Notes: generated by a model from the sequence alone, not told the origin. Positions 26,308-35,897 are shown, counted from the stretch's first letter. The stretch: DNA of 64,000 nucleotides from Lysobacterales bacterium (GCA_017305135.1 JAFKNA010000012.1:51345-115344), one strand, 5' to 3'. Numbers and translations: made by a program.

Positions 26308-27029
26308 GCCGGCTTCCGCGCGCACATGAGGTAGTTCACGTCGACGTTGCCGACCAGCCGCGCGCGCCGCGTGAACGGGTTGTAGGCGATGCCTGACACG
26401 TCGTCCAGCACCAGGCCGGCGGCGCGGATCGCGGTGGCGATCTCGCTCGGTTTCAGGAACTGCGCGTAATGGTGCGTGCCGCGCGGCAGCAGGTTCAGCA
26501 CGTACTCCGCACCCAGGATGGCCGCGCCGAACGCCTGCGGCGTACGGTTGAGGGTGGACAGGAACAGCACGCCGCCCGGCTTCAGCAGGCTGGCGCAGGC
26601 ATGGATGACGCTGGCGGGATCGGGGACGTGCTCGAGCATCTCCATGCACGCCACGATGTCGAACTGGCCGGGCATTTCCGCGGCGAGCGCCTCGGCGGCG
26701 ATCTCGCGGTAGTCGACCGTGAGGTTGCTTTCGTGCAGGTGCAGGCGGGCCACCTCGAGCACCGCGGGCGCGAGGTCGATGCCGACGACCTCGGCGCCGG
26801 CCGCGGCCAGGGCCTCGCTGAGCAATCCGCCGCCGCAGCCGACGTCGAGCGCCCGTGCACCCCGCAGCGGCAGGCGCGAGGCGATGTAGTCCAGGCGCAC
26901 GGGATTGAGATCGTGCAGCGGACGCGATTCGCCGTCCGGGTCCCACCAGCGCGCGGCAAGGCGGTCGAAGCGGGCGGTTTCGGCAGCATGTACGTTGATG
27001 GCCTGCACGGCGAATTCCTCGTCATCCAT
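26304..27029 (-). CDS. ubiG: Ubiquinone biosynthesis O-methyltransferase UbiG
   Basis: A 241-aa SAM-dependent methyltransferase carrying out both O-methylations of ubiquinone. FDRLAARWWDPDGESRPLHDLNPVRL is the UbiG signature and ALDVGCGGGLLSEALA is SAM motif I. CMEMLEHVPDP and THHYAQFLKPSE follow as expected. It starts MDDEEFAVQAINVH, 34 bp after mtaD, and its stop overlaps the phosphatase start. Confidence 0.95.
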   Translation of the reverse strand: MDDEEFAVQAINVHAAETARFDRLAARWWDPDGESRPLHDLNPVRLDYIASRLPLRGARALDVGCGGGLLSEALAAAGAEVVGIDLAPAVLEVARLHLHESNLTVDYREIAAEALAAEMPGQFDIVACMEMLEHVPDPASVIHACASLLKPGGVLFLSTLNRTPQAFGAAILGAEYVLNLLPRGTHHYAQFLKPSEIATAIRAAGLVLDDVSGIAYNPFTRRARLVGNVDVNYLMCARKPA

Positions 27030-27063
27030 TCGGTGCGGCCGCGCGCCGCGGCCTGCCGCGAGC

Positions 27064-28380
27064 CTACGCCGCGGCGATGCGTTCGCGCCAGCGACCCGCC
27101 TTGGCACGGAGTTCGGCGGTGTCGATCCCGGCCAGAGCGCGGGCGCGCAGCTTGCGCTCGCCGGCGATCCAGACGTCGCTCACCTGGTGTCGGCCGGCGG
27201 CATACACCAGTTGCGAAACCACGTCATAGAGCGGTTCGGTCTCGACCTCGTCGAGGCGCACGGCCGCGAGGTCCGCCTGCTTGCCCGCCTCGATGGAGCC
27301 GATGCGCTCCTGCCAGCCAAGCGCCTGCGCACCGCCCAGCGTCGCCGCGCGCAGGGTGCTGCCAGCGTCGAGCGCCCGCGCGTCGGCGGCCACCGCCTTG
27401 GCCAGCAGCGCCGCCGTGCGCATCTCGCCGAACATGTCGAGGTCGTTGTTGCTCGCCGCGCCGTCGGTGCCGATGGCGAGGTTGACGCCAGCCGCGCGAA
27501 GCGCCGCCGCGGGGCAGAAGCCGGAGGCGAGCTTGAGGTTGGATTCGGCGCAGTGCGCCACCGAGGCGCCCGCCTCCGCCAGCGCCGCGATCTCGCTTTC
27601 CAGGAGCTGGGTCATGTGCACCGCGATCAGGTGATCGTTGACCAGGCCGAGCGCCTGGATGCGCGCAAAGGGCCTCACGCCGTGGGCACGGCGCGCCTCC
27701 TCGATTTCCTGCGCGGTCTCGTGCAGGTGCAGGTGCACCGGCGCGTCGAGCTGGTCGGAGAGCACGCGGATGCGCTCGAAGCTCTCGTCGGACACCGTGT
27801 AGGGCGCGTGCGGCGCAAAGCTGAAGCCGAGCAGCGGCTCGTCGCGGAACTCGTCGCGGACCGCCAGCCCCTTGTCGAAATACTCGTCGCGACTCGCCGC
27901 CCAGGCACTCGGGAACTCGATCACCGGCAGGCCGATCATGGCGCGGAAGCCCAGGCGCCGGTAGGTCGCCGCCTGCACGTCGGGGAAGAAGTAGTTCTCG
28001 TTGCAGCAGGTGGTGCCGCCGCGGAGCATTTCGGCCACCGCGAGTTCGACGCCGTCGCGCACGAACTCCGGCCCCATGTGGCGGGCCTCCGCCGGCCAGA
28101 TATGGTCCTTGAGCCAGGCCATCAGCGGCAGATCGTCGGCCAGCCCGCGCATCAGCGTCATCGGGTTGTGGGTGTGGGCGTTGACCAGGCCCGGGATCAG
28201 GGCATGGGCCGGCAGCTCGACGCGTTCGCGCGGGGCGAAGCGGGAGGCGGCTTCGGCAGCCGGCAGCACGGCCACGATGCGGCCCCGATCGACCGCGACG
28301 GCATGACCTTCGAGCACCACGCCGTGCGGTTCGACGGGGACCAGCCAGCGCGGTTCGATGAGGAGGTCGATGGAATGCAT
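27064..28380 (-). CDS. mtaD: 5-methylthioadenosine / S-adenosylhomocysteine deaminase (TRZ/ATZ amidohydrolase)
   Basis: A 438-aa metal-dependent deaminase. NAHTHNPMTLMRGLADDLPL holds the HxH metal ligands, HLHLHETAQE and AVHMTQL supply further histidines, and GTDGAASNNDLDM holds the metal-binding Asp. It deaminates methylthioadenosine or SAH. Location directly upstream of ubiG is informative, since SAH is the by-product of UbiG methylation. The frame opens upstream, but ATG 28380 (MHSIDLLIEPRW) fits the family. Confidence 0.85.
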   Translation of the reverse strand: MHSIDLLIEPRWLVPVEPHGVVLEGHAVAVDRGRIVAVLPAAEAASRFAPRERVELPAHALIPGLVNAHTHNPMTLMRGLADDLPLMAWLKDHIWPAEARHMGPEFVRDGVELAVAEMLRGGTTCCNENYFFPDVQAATYRRLGFRAMIGLPVIEFPSAWAASRDEYFDKGLAVRDEFRDEPLLGFSFAPHAPYTVSDESFERIRVLSDQLDAPVHLHLHETAQEIEEARRAHGVRPFARIQALGLVNDHLIAVHMTQLLESEIAALAEAGASVAHCAESNLKLASGFCPAAALRAAGVNLAIGTDGAASNNDLDMFGEMRTAALLAKAVAADARALDAGSTLRAATLGGAQALGWQERIGSIEAGKQADLAAVRLDEVETEPLYDVVSQLVYAAGRHQVSDVWIAGERKLRARALAGIDTAELRAKAGRWRERIAAA

Positions 28381-28719
28381 GGCTGGGGCTGAGGGCTGGC
28401 GCTCGTGCGCAATCTGCGGACCAGAACAGGCGGGTGCTGATCGGCGAAGCCTGTCATCTACTCCGGACGTCATGCCCGCGAAAGCGGGCCTCCATTGAAA
28501 ACAGCAACTTGGACTCCCGCTTTCGCGGGAGTGACGTCTTGTTCAGAGGTTCCTTTGCTCCTGGGGCCATTCGCCACGCGAATGTTTGCTTCGGCTTCCT
28601 GCCGCTTTCGCATGACGACTTGATTCCAGGTCTCCTCGGCATTCGATCCTGGCTGTCCGCCCTGCGCCGGATGAGGGCGTTGTCCTGCCGATCAAATCCG
28701 CTGCGTTGCTGCGGATCAA
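28381..28719. repeat. Intergenic region with a GCGAAAGCGGG-type inverted repeat
   Basis: Two facing arms, GTCATGCCCGCGAAAGCGGG (about 28469-28488) and CCCGCTTTCGCGGGAGTGAC (about 28517-28536), each hairpin-forming. The same family appears at about 35765-35786 and 38091-38113. The rest of the gap shows no gene. Confidence 0.65.
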
Positions 28720-29286
28720 TCACTTCACGCGGGACATGTACTCGCCGGTGCGGGTGTCGACCTTGATCTTCTCGCCCTGGGCGACGAACAGCGGCACGCG
28801 CACCACGGCGCCGGTTTCCAGCTTGGCCGGCTTGCCGCCGCCGCCGGAGGTGTCGCCGCGCACGCCGGGGTCGGTCTCGGTGATCTCGAGCTCGACGAAG
28901 ATCGGCGGCGTGACCGTGAGCGGTGCGCCGTTCCACAAGGTGACGACGCAGGTCTCGTTGCCCTTCAGCCACTTGGAGGCATCCGCCATCGCGTTCTCGT
29001 CGGCGGCGATCTGCTCGTGGGTATCGGGGTGCATGAAATGCCAGAACTCGCCATCCGAATACAGGAATTCCATGTCGGTATCCATGACGTCGGCGGCATC
29101 CACCGAGTCGGTCGACTTCATGGTGACTTCCTGGGTGCGCCCGGTCTTGAGGTTGCGGAACTTGACGCGGGTAAAGGCCTGGCCCTTGCCGGGCTTGACG
29201 TACTCGGTGTCGACGATCGTGCACGGATAGCCGTCCACGATGATCTTCTGGCCGTTCTTGACGTCGTTCATGCCATAGCTGGCCAT
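28720..29286 (-). CDS. efp: Translation elongation factor P
   Basis: A 188-aa EF-P with its KOW domain (residues 1-65) and two OB domains. The modified lysine is K34 in [10 protein letters not shown], the form that EpmA and EpmB beta-lysylate. EF-P relieves ribosome stalling at polyproline. The divergent neighbour is epmB, 135 bp away, so modification enzyme and target share a promoter region. An internal Gly run ([11 protein letters not shown]) sits between the OB domains. Confidence 0.97.
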   Translation of the reverse strand: MASYGMNDVKNGQKIIVDGYPCTIVDTEYVKPGKGQAFTRVKFRNLKTGRTQEVTMKSTDSVDAADVMDTDMEFLYSDGEFWHFMHPDTHEQIAADENAMADASKWLKGNETCVVTLWNGAPLTVTPPIFVELEITETDPGVRGDTSGGGGKPAKLETGAVVRVPLFVAQGEKIKVDTRTGEYMSRVK

Positions 29287-29421
29287 GCAAAACTCCTGCT
29301 GATCGTGGGAGAAACGCTGCGGCGGCGCGGCGCGCTGACGCGGCGGTCAAAAAAGCCGCTCGGGCAAGCGGCTAGAATGACGGGTTCGCGTGCCTGCCGA
29401 CCGCCCCGACACAAGCTGCCG

Positions 29422-30426
29422 ATGATACCCGCTAATCGCGCCCCGGCGCAGCCCACCCGCTGGCAGCAGCTCTGGCGCGAGGCGCTGACCGACCCGCTGG
29501 AACTCCTCGGGATCCTCGGCCTGGCCGACCACGCCGCGACGCTGCTGCCGACAGCCGACACCGGTTTCGCGATGCGCGTGCCGCGCGGCTTCGTCGCCCG
29601 CATGCGCCGTGGCGACCCGCACGACCCGCTGCTCCTGCAGGTCCTGCCGCGCGCGGCGGAACTGGGCGAGGTGCCGGGCTTCACCCGCGACGCGGTCGGC
29701 GACCTTGCCTCGCGCGCCGGCGGCGGCGTGCTGCACAAGTACCACGGCCGCGCGCTGCTGATCGCGTCGGGCGCCTGCGCCATCAATTGCCGCTACTGCT
29801 TCCGGCGCCACTTCCCGTATGCCGAGGAAACGGCGGCCGCCAACCGCTGGCAGGCGGCGCTGGAGCGGATCGGCGCGGATGCCAGCATCCGCGAGGTGAT
29901 CCTCTCCGGCGGCGATCCGCTGTCCCTCTCCACGCCCAAGCTCGCGGAGCTCACGGAAGGCCTCGCGCGCATCCCGCACGTCGCGCGGCTGCGCATCCAC
30001 ACGCGCCTGCCGATCGTCCTGCCCGAGCGCATCGATGCCGAATTCACCGGCTGGCTGGCGGCGCTGCCGCTGCAGAAGGTCGTCGTCCTGCACGCCAACC
30101 ACGCCAACGAGATCGACCCGGCAGTCGCCAGCGCCTGTGCAAACCTGCGCGATGCGGGGGCGAGCCTGCTCAACCAGAGCGTGCTCCTCGCCGGCGTCAA
30201 CGACAGCGTCGACGTGCTGGTGGCGCTTTCCGAGCGGCTCTTCGCTACCGGCGTCCTGCCCTACTACCTGCACCAGCTCGACCGCGTTGCCGGGGCCGCG
30301 CATTTCGAGGTGGAGCCGGCGCGCTCGCGCGCCCTGCACGAGGCGCTGCGCGACCTGCTCCCAGGCTACCTGGTACCGCGCCTGGTGCGCGAGGTCGCCG
30401 GCGCCGCGGCCAAGCTGCCGCTGTGA
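29422..30426 (+). CDS. epmB: EF-P (R)-beta-lysine modification protein EpmB
   Basis: A 334-aa radical SAM enzyme of the lysine 2,3-aminomutase family. The cluster motif is CAINCRYCFRRHFPY (CxxxCxxC, about residues 119-126). VILSGGDPLSL and the PLP-binding region near LLNQSVLLAGVND follow. It converts L-alpha-lysine to (R)-beta-lysine for EpmA to attach to EF-P. The divergent efp gene confirms the role; epmA is not in this window. Start ATG 29422 (MIPANRAPAQP). Confidence 0.93.
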   Translation: MIPANRAPAQPTRWQQLWREALTDPLELLGILGLADHAATLLPTADTGFAMRVPRGFVARMRRGDPHDPLLLQVLPRAAELGEVPGFTRDAVGDLASRAGGGVLHKYHGRALLIASGACAINCRYCFRRHFPYAEETAAANRWQAALERIGADASIREVILSGGDPLSLSTPKLAELTEGLARIPHVARLRIHTRLPIVLPERIDAEFTGWLAALPLQKVVVLHANHANEIDPAVASACANLRDAGASLLNQSVLLAGVNDSVDVLVALSERLFATGVLPYYLHQLDRVAGAAHFEVEPARSRALHEALRDLLPGYLVPRLVREVAGAAAKLPL

Positions 30427-30573
30427 AGTGCCGCGATGGAAATGCCGGCTTGAATCCGGTAAATAGTTGAGCTTCGTGCCGGATTCCGCTCGCAGCCCGA
30501 TCCGCCACACGTCCTTGCCGGCATGTGCCTGCCGGCGGGTCCGCGCCCCCACATCCATTCCCTGACCTGCCCG

Positions 30574-32640
30574 ATGAATCGAGCCAACACCTTCATCCAG
30601 CTGCTGTTCGTGGACGATTCGGTCGACGACGCGGAGCGCACCATCAGCGCGCTGCGCAACGGCGGCATCGCCGTGCGACCGGCGCGTGCGACCACCGAGG
30701 CGGAGCTCGACGCCGCCTTCGCGCAGCCGCCCGACCTGGTCATTGCCGACCTCGCCTGCGCCGAACTCAAGCTGCCGCGGATCCGCGAGGCCATCCAGCG
30801 CGCCGGACGGGACATCGGCCTGATCGCCTGCGGCCACGAGGCGACCCCGGACGTCATCATCAAGGCGTTTTCCGATGGCGCGCGCGCGTTCCTGTTCCGC
30901 GAATCGCAGGAGCACACGCGCCTCGTCGTGCAGCGCGAGTTCGAGGCGCTCACCATGCGCCGCAGCGTGCGCCGCCTGGAGGCTTCGCTGCGCGAATCCG
31001 AGCGCCGCTCCGATGCGCTGCTCGACTCCTCGCGCGATCCGATCGCCTTCGTGCACGAGGGCATGCACGTACGCGCCAACAAGGCCTACCTGGAGATGTT
31101 CGGCTTCGACGAATTCGAGGACGTCGAGGGCATGTCCATCCTGGACATGATCGCGCCCGAGGACGCAGCGGACTTCAAGACCCTGCTGCAGCGCCTGTCG
31201 AAGGGCGAGAAGCCGCCCCAGCGCCTCAACCTCAAGGCGCGCCGGAGCGATGACAGCACCTTCGACGCGACCATGGAATTCGCGCAGGCGAGCTTCGAGG
31301 GCGAGCCCTGCCAGCAGATCACCTTCCGCCGCCAGATCGCCGACGCGGCGATGGAGCAGGAGCTCGACGCGCTGCGCTCGCGCGACCTCATCACCGATCT
31401 CTACAACCGCCAGCACATGCTGACCGAGATCGAGCAGCGCGTCGGCACGGCCGCCGGCGGGCGCATCGACCAGGCGTTGTTCCTGATCGAACCGGACGAC
31501 TTCAAGCACATCCTGGACGGCGTGGGCCTCGGCAACGCCGACGTCCTGCTGGGCGACCTCGCCGCGCTGCTGCGCCAGCACATCGGCGAGGACGACGTCG
31601 CCGGACGCATCGCCGACCATACCTTCGGCGTGCTCGCGGCACCCCGCGACAGCGAGGCGGCGCGGCAGTTCGCCGAGAGGTTGCGCGGCGCCTTCAGTGA
31701 ACGCATCTTCGAGGTGGGCAAGCAGTCGATCAGCCTCACCGTCAGTGTCGGCGGCACCATGATCGGCGAGAAGAGCGACAACGCCACCAACGTGCTCGGG
31801 CTGGCCCACGGCGCGCTGCGCAGCGCCCAGGACGAGGGCGGCAACCGCGTCTCGATCGTCGACCCTTCCGAGCAGGACCGGGCCGCGGCGGAAGCGGACA
31901 AGCGCTGGCGCGAGGCCATCGAGGAGGCGCTGGCCAAGGACGACTTCGTCCTCTACTACCAGCCGATCATCAGCCTGCACGGGGCCGAGGGCGACTTCTA
32001 CGAAATCCTGCTGCGCATGAACGGGCCCAAGGGCGAGGTCCTGCCCAACCAGTTCCTGCCCGCGGCCGAACGCGCCGGCAAGCTGCCGGCGGTCGACCGC
32101 TGGGTGATCGCCAACGCCATCAAGGCGCTGGCCGAACGCGAGCGCATCGGCCAGCACACCACGTTCTTCGTGAAGCTGACGCCGCAATCGCTGGAAGACC
32201 CGACCCTGCTGCCGTGGATCGCGCAGCAGCTCAAGAATTCACGCCAGCGCGGCGACGCGCTGGTGTTCGAGATGCCGGAAAGCAAGGTGGTGACGAGCCT
32301 CAAGCCCGCCCGCGCCTTCGCCAAGGGGCTGGAGCAGTTGCGCTGCGGCTTCGCCCTGGAGCAGTTCGGCTCGGGACTCAATTCGTTCCAGCTGCTGAAG
32401 CACATCCCGGCCAATTACCTCAAGATCGACCGCACCTTCATGGCCGACCTGCCGCGGCACAAGGAAAACCAGGAGCGCATCAAGGACATCTGCGAGCAGG
32501 CGCACCACGCCGGCAAGCTCACCGTGGCCGAGTTCGTCGAGGACGCCGCCAGCATGTCGATCCTGTTCAACTGCGGCGTCAACTTCGTGCAGGGCAACTT
32601 CCTGCAGGAGCCGGAGAAGATCCTCAGCCACGGCGCGTGA
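30574..32640 (+). CDS. fimX: FimX-like c-di-GMP effector (REC-PAS-GGDEF-EAL, catalytically degenerate)
   Basis: 688 aa, close to FimX length. Domains: response-regulator-like (1-130, LLFVDDSVDD), PAS (about 145-255), GGDEF-like (about 270-425) and EAL-like (about 435-688). The cyclase signature is lost (RIADHTFGVL replaces GGDEF near 344). The EAL motif reads EIL (YEILLRM near 475) and the usual DDFG loop reads EQFGSG. This pattern fits a c-di-GMP receptor rather than an enzyme, as in FimX that controls type IV pilus assembly and twitching. Start at MNRANTFIQLLFV. Confidence 0.85.
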   Translation: MNRANTFIQLLFVDDSVDDAERTISALRNGGIAVRPARATTEAELDAAFAQPPDLVIADLACAELKLPRIREAIQRAGRDIGLIACGHEATPDVIIKAFSDGARAFLFRESQEHTRLVVQREFEALTMRRSVRRLEASLRESERRSDALLDSSRDPIAFVHEGMHVRANKAYLEMFGFDEFEDVEGMSILDMIAPEDAADFKTLLQRLSKGEKPPQRLNLKARRSDDSTFDATMEFAQASFEGEPCQQITFRRQIADAAMEQELDALRSRDLITDLYNRQHMLTEIEQRVGTAAGGRIDQALFLIEPDDFKHILDGVGLGNADVLLGDLAALLRQHIGEDDVAGRIADHTFGVLAAPRDSEAARQFAERLRGAFSERIFEVGKQSISLTVSVGGTMIGEKSDNATNVLGLAHGALRSAQDEGGNRVSIVDPSEQDRAAAEADKRWREAIEEALAKDDFVLYYQPIISLHGAEGDFYEILLRMNGPKGEVLPNQFLPAAERAGKLPAVDRWVIANAIKALAERERIGQHTTFFVKLTPQSLEDPTLLPWIAQQLKNSRQRGDALVFEMPESKVVTSLKPARAFAKGLEQLRCGFALEQFGSGLNSFQLLKHIPANYLKIDRTFMADLPRHKENQERIKDICEQAHHAGKLTVAEFVEDAASMSILFNCGVNFVQGNFLQEPEKILSHGA

Positions 32641-32649
32641 GAGGCGCCG

Positions 32650-32756
32650 TGAACGCAGGCTCCTGCAGCACGCTTTGCAGGAGCCTGCGTACAGGCGACC
32701 AGCGCCTGCGAAGACCCCGGTCGCGACCAGGGTCGCTCCTGCAACGCGGGACGTTC
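32650..32756. repeat. REP-type hairpins between fimX and ppiB
   Basis: AACGCAGGCTCCTGCAGC, GCAGGAGCCTGCGTACAGGC and GTCGCGACCAGGGTCGCTCC occur in sequence and form nested hairpins. They belong to the family at 23553 and can act as a bidirectional stem-loop between these convergent genes. Confidence 0.7.
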
Positions 32757-32760
32757 CACG

Positions 32761-33288
32761 TCAGGCGGCGGAGAAGCCCGCGGCGTCCAGCGCCGAGTTC
32801 CACTCCGCCACGCGCGCCGACTGCGCTTCCAGGAGCGGCGCGGTGTCGCCTTCGATACGGATGGATTCGATGGTGTCTTCGCCCTTGATGCTGTCGACGA
32901 CCTTCTGGTCTTCCGGGCCGACCACGGCGCCGAACACGGTGTGCTTGCCGTCGAGCCAGGGCGTTGGCACGTGGGTGATGAAGAACTGGCTGCCGTTGGT
33001 GCGCGGGCCCGCGTTGGCCATGGACAGCACGCCGGGCTTGTCGTGCTTGAGAGACGGCACGATCTCGTCCTCGAACTTGTAGCCGGGGCCGCCGGTGCCG
33101 GTGCCGCGCGGGCAGCCGCCCTGGATCATGAAATCCGGGATCACGCGGTGGAAGGTCTTGCCGTCGTAGAAGCCGCGCTGGGCGAGGTTGACGAAGCTCG
33201 CCACCGTGACCGGCGTCTGCTCCGGGGTGAGGCGCAGGTGGATCGGGCCCTTCGAGGTCTGGATGGTGGCGGTCAGTTGCTGGCTCAT
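32761..33288 (-). CDS. ppiB: Peptidyl-prolyl cis-trans isomerase, cyclophilin type
   Basis: A 175-aa cyclophilin without a signal peptide, hence cytoplasmic. Core motifs are [13 protein letters not shown] (catalytic Arg), [19 protein letters not shown] and [10 protein letters not shown]. It accelerates proline isomerisation during folding. Convergent with fimX across a REP hairpin region. Confidence 0.95.
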   Translation of the reverse strand: MSQQLTATIQTSKGPIHLRLTPEQTPVTVASFVNLAQRGFYDGKTFHRVIPDFMIQGGCPRGTGTGGPGYKFEDEIVPSLKHDKPGVLSMANAGPRTNGSQFFITHVPTPWLDGKHTVFGAVVGPEDQKVVDSIKGEDTIESIRIEGDTAPLLEAQSARVAEWNSALDAAGFSAA

Positions 33289-33342
33289 GCGGCGTGCTCC
33301 GGTGGGAAACCGTGAATGATAGCGGCGCGCTGGCGCCGCGGG

Positions 33343-35379
33343 TCAGAGGCCGAAGGGCCAGGTGTCGTCGAGTCCGGCCTTGCCGGGGCGGTCGGCACCG
33401 GGCAGTGGGGTGATGGCGCGGGTTTCCTCGAACCAGACCCACGCGTCGAACTGCTCGGACAGCGAGGCTTCCGAGTAGTGGCTCCAGCGCTCGGTGTCCG
33501 GGCGGTAGATGACGCCAATGAAGCGTTCCAGCCGCGGCTGGGACAGTTCCTCGCGCAGCACATCATGGACGCCGGGGCGGAGGTCGAGCAGTGAGCGCGG
33601 CCGTCCCGCATCGAGGCTGAGGCGCTCGACCGAATCCGCGCGCGAGGGGCGCACGTCCATCACCCGCATCGGCTCGTCCCAGTCGTCGGCGGCGGCGACG
33701 GTGCCGCGGTCGGTGCCGAAGCCGATCAGGCGGGCCTGGTCGCCGTAGTGCTCGCGGCAGAGCTGGCCGATGTTGAGCTCGCCGCGGTCGCGGCCCATGC
33801 CGGTCGCGCGCGCATCGCCGATGTGCGAGTTGTGCGCCCACACCACGGCCCTGGCCTGGGCGCCGCCATGGCGGAGGAGCTGCTGCAGGGTCTCGAACAT
33901 GTGCGTGTCGCGCTGGTTCCAGGACTCGGCGGCGCCGTGGTACATGGTGCGGTAGTAGCGCTCGGCGTTGGCGACCACGCAGGCATTCTGGGCGGCATCG
34001 AACCAGTCGTCGGGATCCTCGGCGGCATGGTCCAGCTCGCGCGCGAGGAGATCGCCGAGCATGTTCACCACGCCCTTTTCGCAGCCGCGGTAGCGATCGT
34101 CGAGCGCCGCCCGCGCGTAGGTGGCGGGATCGTTCTGCCAGGGTGTCAGGCAGCCGTAGCGCTCGCGCGCGGTGCGCGCCAGCTTCGGGTCGATGTCTTC
34201 CAGGTAGGCGAGCACGGCTTCGATGGAGGCGCCGAGGCTGTAGAGATCCAGGCCGCGAAAGCGCACCCGCTGCGCCGCCGGCAGATTCGCGTTGTGGTCG
34301 CGCAGCCAGCCGATGAAGGCTTCCACGTCGGTGTTGCGCCACATCCAGCGCGGAAAGCGGCGAAACGGCGGCTGTGCCCCTTCGCGCGGCGGAAGATCCC
34401 GCGCGAAGCGGTCCAACGCGGCGGCATCGGGCCAGTCGGCTTCGACGGCGACGATGCGGAAACCATGCTGCTCGATCAGCCGCCGCGTGATCGCGGCGCG
34501 GGCGCGATAGAACTCGCTGCTGCCGTGGCTGGCTTCGCCGAGCAGCACGATGCGGGCATCGGCGAAGCGATCGAACATCGCGCCGGAGGCGGGGTCGTCG
34601 GGATCCGGCAGCGGTTCGGAAGCGGCGCGGATGCGCTCGGCGAGCGTGGTCTGGCGCTCTGCCCTGCCCTCGCGGCGGTCGCGCGCTTCGCCTTGGCGGC
34701 GGTGTTCCAGCCAGCCCTGCTCCCCGATCAGCGGCACGAAGCGCACGGCGCCGAGCTTTTCTTCGTCGTAATCCCGCTCGCCGCGGCGGGTGATGCGCAC
34801 CAGTTCCTGGCTCTCGCGATCACCGCGCGGCATCACCAGGCGCCCGCCGATCGCGAGCTGCTGGCGCAGCGCATCGGGCACGTGCGGACCGCCCGCGGCG
34901 ACGAGGATCGCGTCGAAGGGCGCGGCGTCCGGCCAGCCGAGCGTGCCGTCGCCGGTGCGGATTTCCACGTTTTCGAAGCCGAGCGCCTGCAGCCGCTCGC
35001 CGGCCGATTGCGCGAGGCTCGCGTGCCGCTCGATCGAATACACCTCGTCCCCGAGCCAGGCCAGCAGCGCCGCCGCGTAGCCGGAGCCGGTGCCGACGTC
35101 GAGCACGCGGTCGTCCGGCTGCACCGCCGCGGCTTCCAGCATGTGGGCGACGATGTAGGGCTGGGAAATGGTCTGCTCCGCCTCGATCGGCAGCGCCGCA
35201 TCCTCGTAGGCGAACTCCTGCATCGAGTCGTCGACGAAGGCCTCGCGCGGCACCTCGCGCATGGCGGCGAGGACGCGCGCATCGCGCACGCCGCGGGCGG
35301 CGATCTGGCGTTCCACCATGCGTTCGCGGCGGCTGCGGGTGTCGGGCCTGTCGAGGGGTGTGGTTTGGGTGTTTGGCAT
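33343..35379 (-). CDS. Fusion protein: L-isoaspartate O-methyltransferase plus erythromycin esterase-like domain
   Basis: A 678-aa two-domain protein. Residues 1 to about 215 are a PIMT: MVERQIAARGVRD, PREAFVDD, TISQPYIVAHM and SAM motif VLDVGTGSGYAAAL; this enzyme repairs isoaspartyl sites. After a short charged linker (RRQGEARDRREGRAERQ), residues about 250-670 match the erythromycin esterase family. Its metal/active-site motifs are GEASHGSSEFYRAR, VAVEADWPD, WRNTDVEAF and WAHNSHIGD. Both halves retain their key residues. There is no frameshift, so the fusion is genuine in this sequence. The substrate of the esterase-like half is unknown. Confidence 0.88.
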   Translation of the reverse strand: MPNTQTTPLDRPDTRSRRERMVERQIAARGVRDARVLAAMREVPREAFVDDSMQEFAYEDAALPIEAEQTISQPYIVAHMLEAAAVQPDDRVLDVGTGSGYAAALLAWLGDEVYSIERHASLAQSAGERLQALGFENVEIRTGDGTLGWPDAAPFDAILVAAGGPHVPDALRQQLAIGGRLVMPRGDRESQELVRITRRGERDYDEEKLGAVRFVPLIGEQGWLEHRRQGEARDRREGRAERQTTLAERIRAASEPLPDPDDPASGAMFDRFADARIVLLGEASHGSSEFYRARAAITRRLIEQHGFRIVAVEADWPDAAALDRFARDLPPREGAQPPFRRFPRWMWRNTDVEAFIGWLRDHNANLPAAQRVRFRGLDLYSLGASIEAVLAYLEDIDPKLARTARERYGCLTPWQNDPATYARAALDDRYRGCEKGVVNMLGDLLARELDHAAEDPDDWFDAAQNACVVANAERYYRTMYHGAAESWNQRDTHMFETLQQLLRHGGAQARAVVWAHNSHIGDARATGMGRDRGELNIGQLCREHYGDQARLIGFGTDRGTVAAADDWDEPMRVMDVRPSRADSVERLSLDAGRPRSLLDLRPGVHDVLREELSQPRLERFIGVIYRPDTERWSHYSEASLSEQFDAWVWFEETRAITPLPGADRPGKAGLDDTWPFGL

Positions 35380-35472
35380 GGTTCGGACTTCAGCTGCACT
35401 CAGGATCGGCGTCGGGGATGCAGCCCCGACCTACAATGCACCTCGCGGTCAGGGGTAAATTCGGGCAGGCGA

Positions 35473-35720
35473 CGTCTTTGCTCTTCAATCCCCTTCAGCG
35501 GCGGTGGGCGTCGGACGGAATCGCCCGCAGGGGCGCGCGCAGGATGCGCGCGCGTTCGCCGCAGGCACAGGGATGTGCCGTCGGCGAACCCCGGCCGGCG
35601 ACCACGAACCCGAAGGGCGCCGCTGTCGGGGTGCCCTTTCTCTTGGTTACTTCTCTTTGGGCAAGCAAAGAGAAGTGACCCGTCCGCATGGATGCGGACG
35701 GAACCCGCAGGGATGCGCAT
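35473..35720 (-). repeat. Dispersed ~245-bp repeat, copy B (inverted relative to copy A)
   Basis: Reverse complement of the repeat at 2817-3066 with small differences, including GAGAAGTGACCCGTCCGCATGGATGCGGACGG in place of the shorter terminal hairpin of copy A. It occupies most of the gap upstream of typA; a separate GCGAAAGC-type palindrome follows at about 35765-35786. Confidence 0.85.
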
Positions 35721-35891
35721 CGAGTTTCGCCGATCATGCGGACTGGCTCGGAGGCCAAAATGGATTCCCGCTTTCGCGGGAATGACGACATTGCTGCTGT
35801 GACGGCCATCATGCTGGCCGAGGGCTGACGACCCTCTGTATCCGCCGAAGATCATGACCGCCCCGTTCAGCGCGCAAGGCCCGCGACACCG

Positions 35892-35897
35892 TATAAT
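35892..35897 (+). promoter_or_regulatory. Putative -10 box of the typA promoter
   Basis: A perfect TATAAT lies 52 bp before the typA ATG. No good -35 hexamer is visible at 16-18 bp (TTCAGC is 20 bp upstream), so the call rests on the -10 box and position. Confidence 0.5.

Noticed and set aside
29347-32187. 946-codon frame antisense to epmB and fimX
   Set aside because: It spans two real genes and their gap and has no recognisable domain; it is a GC-bias shadow.
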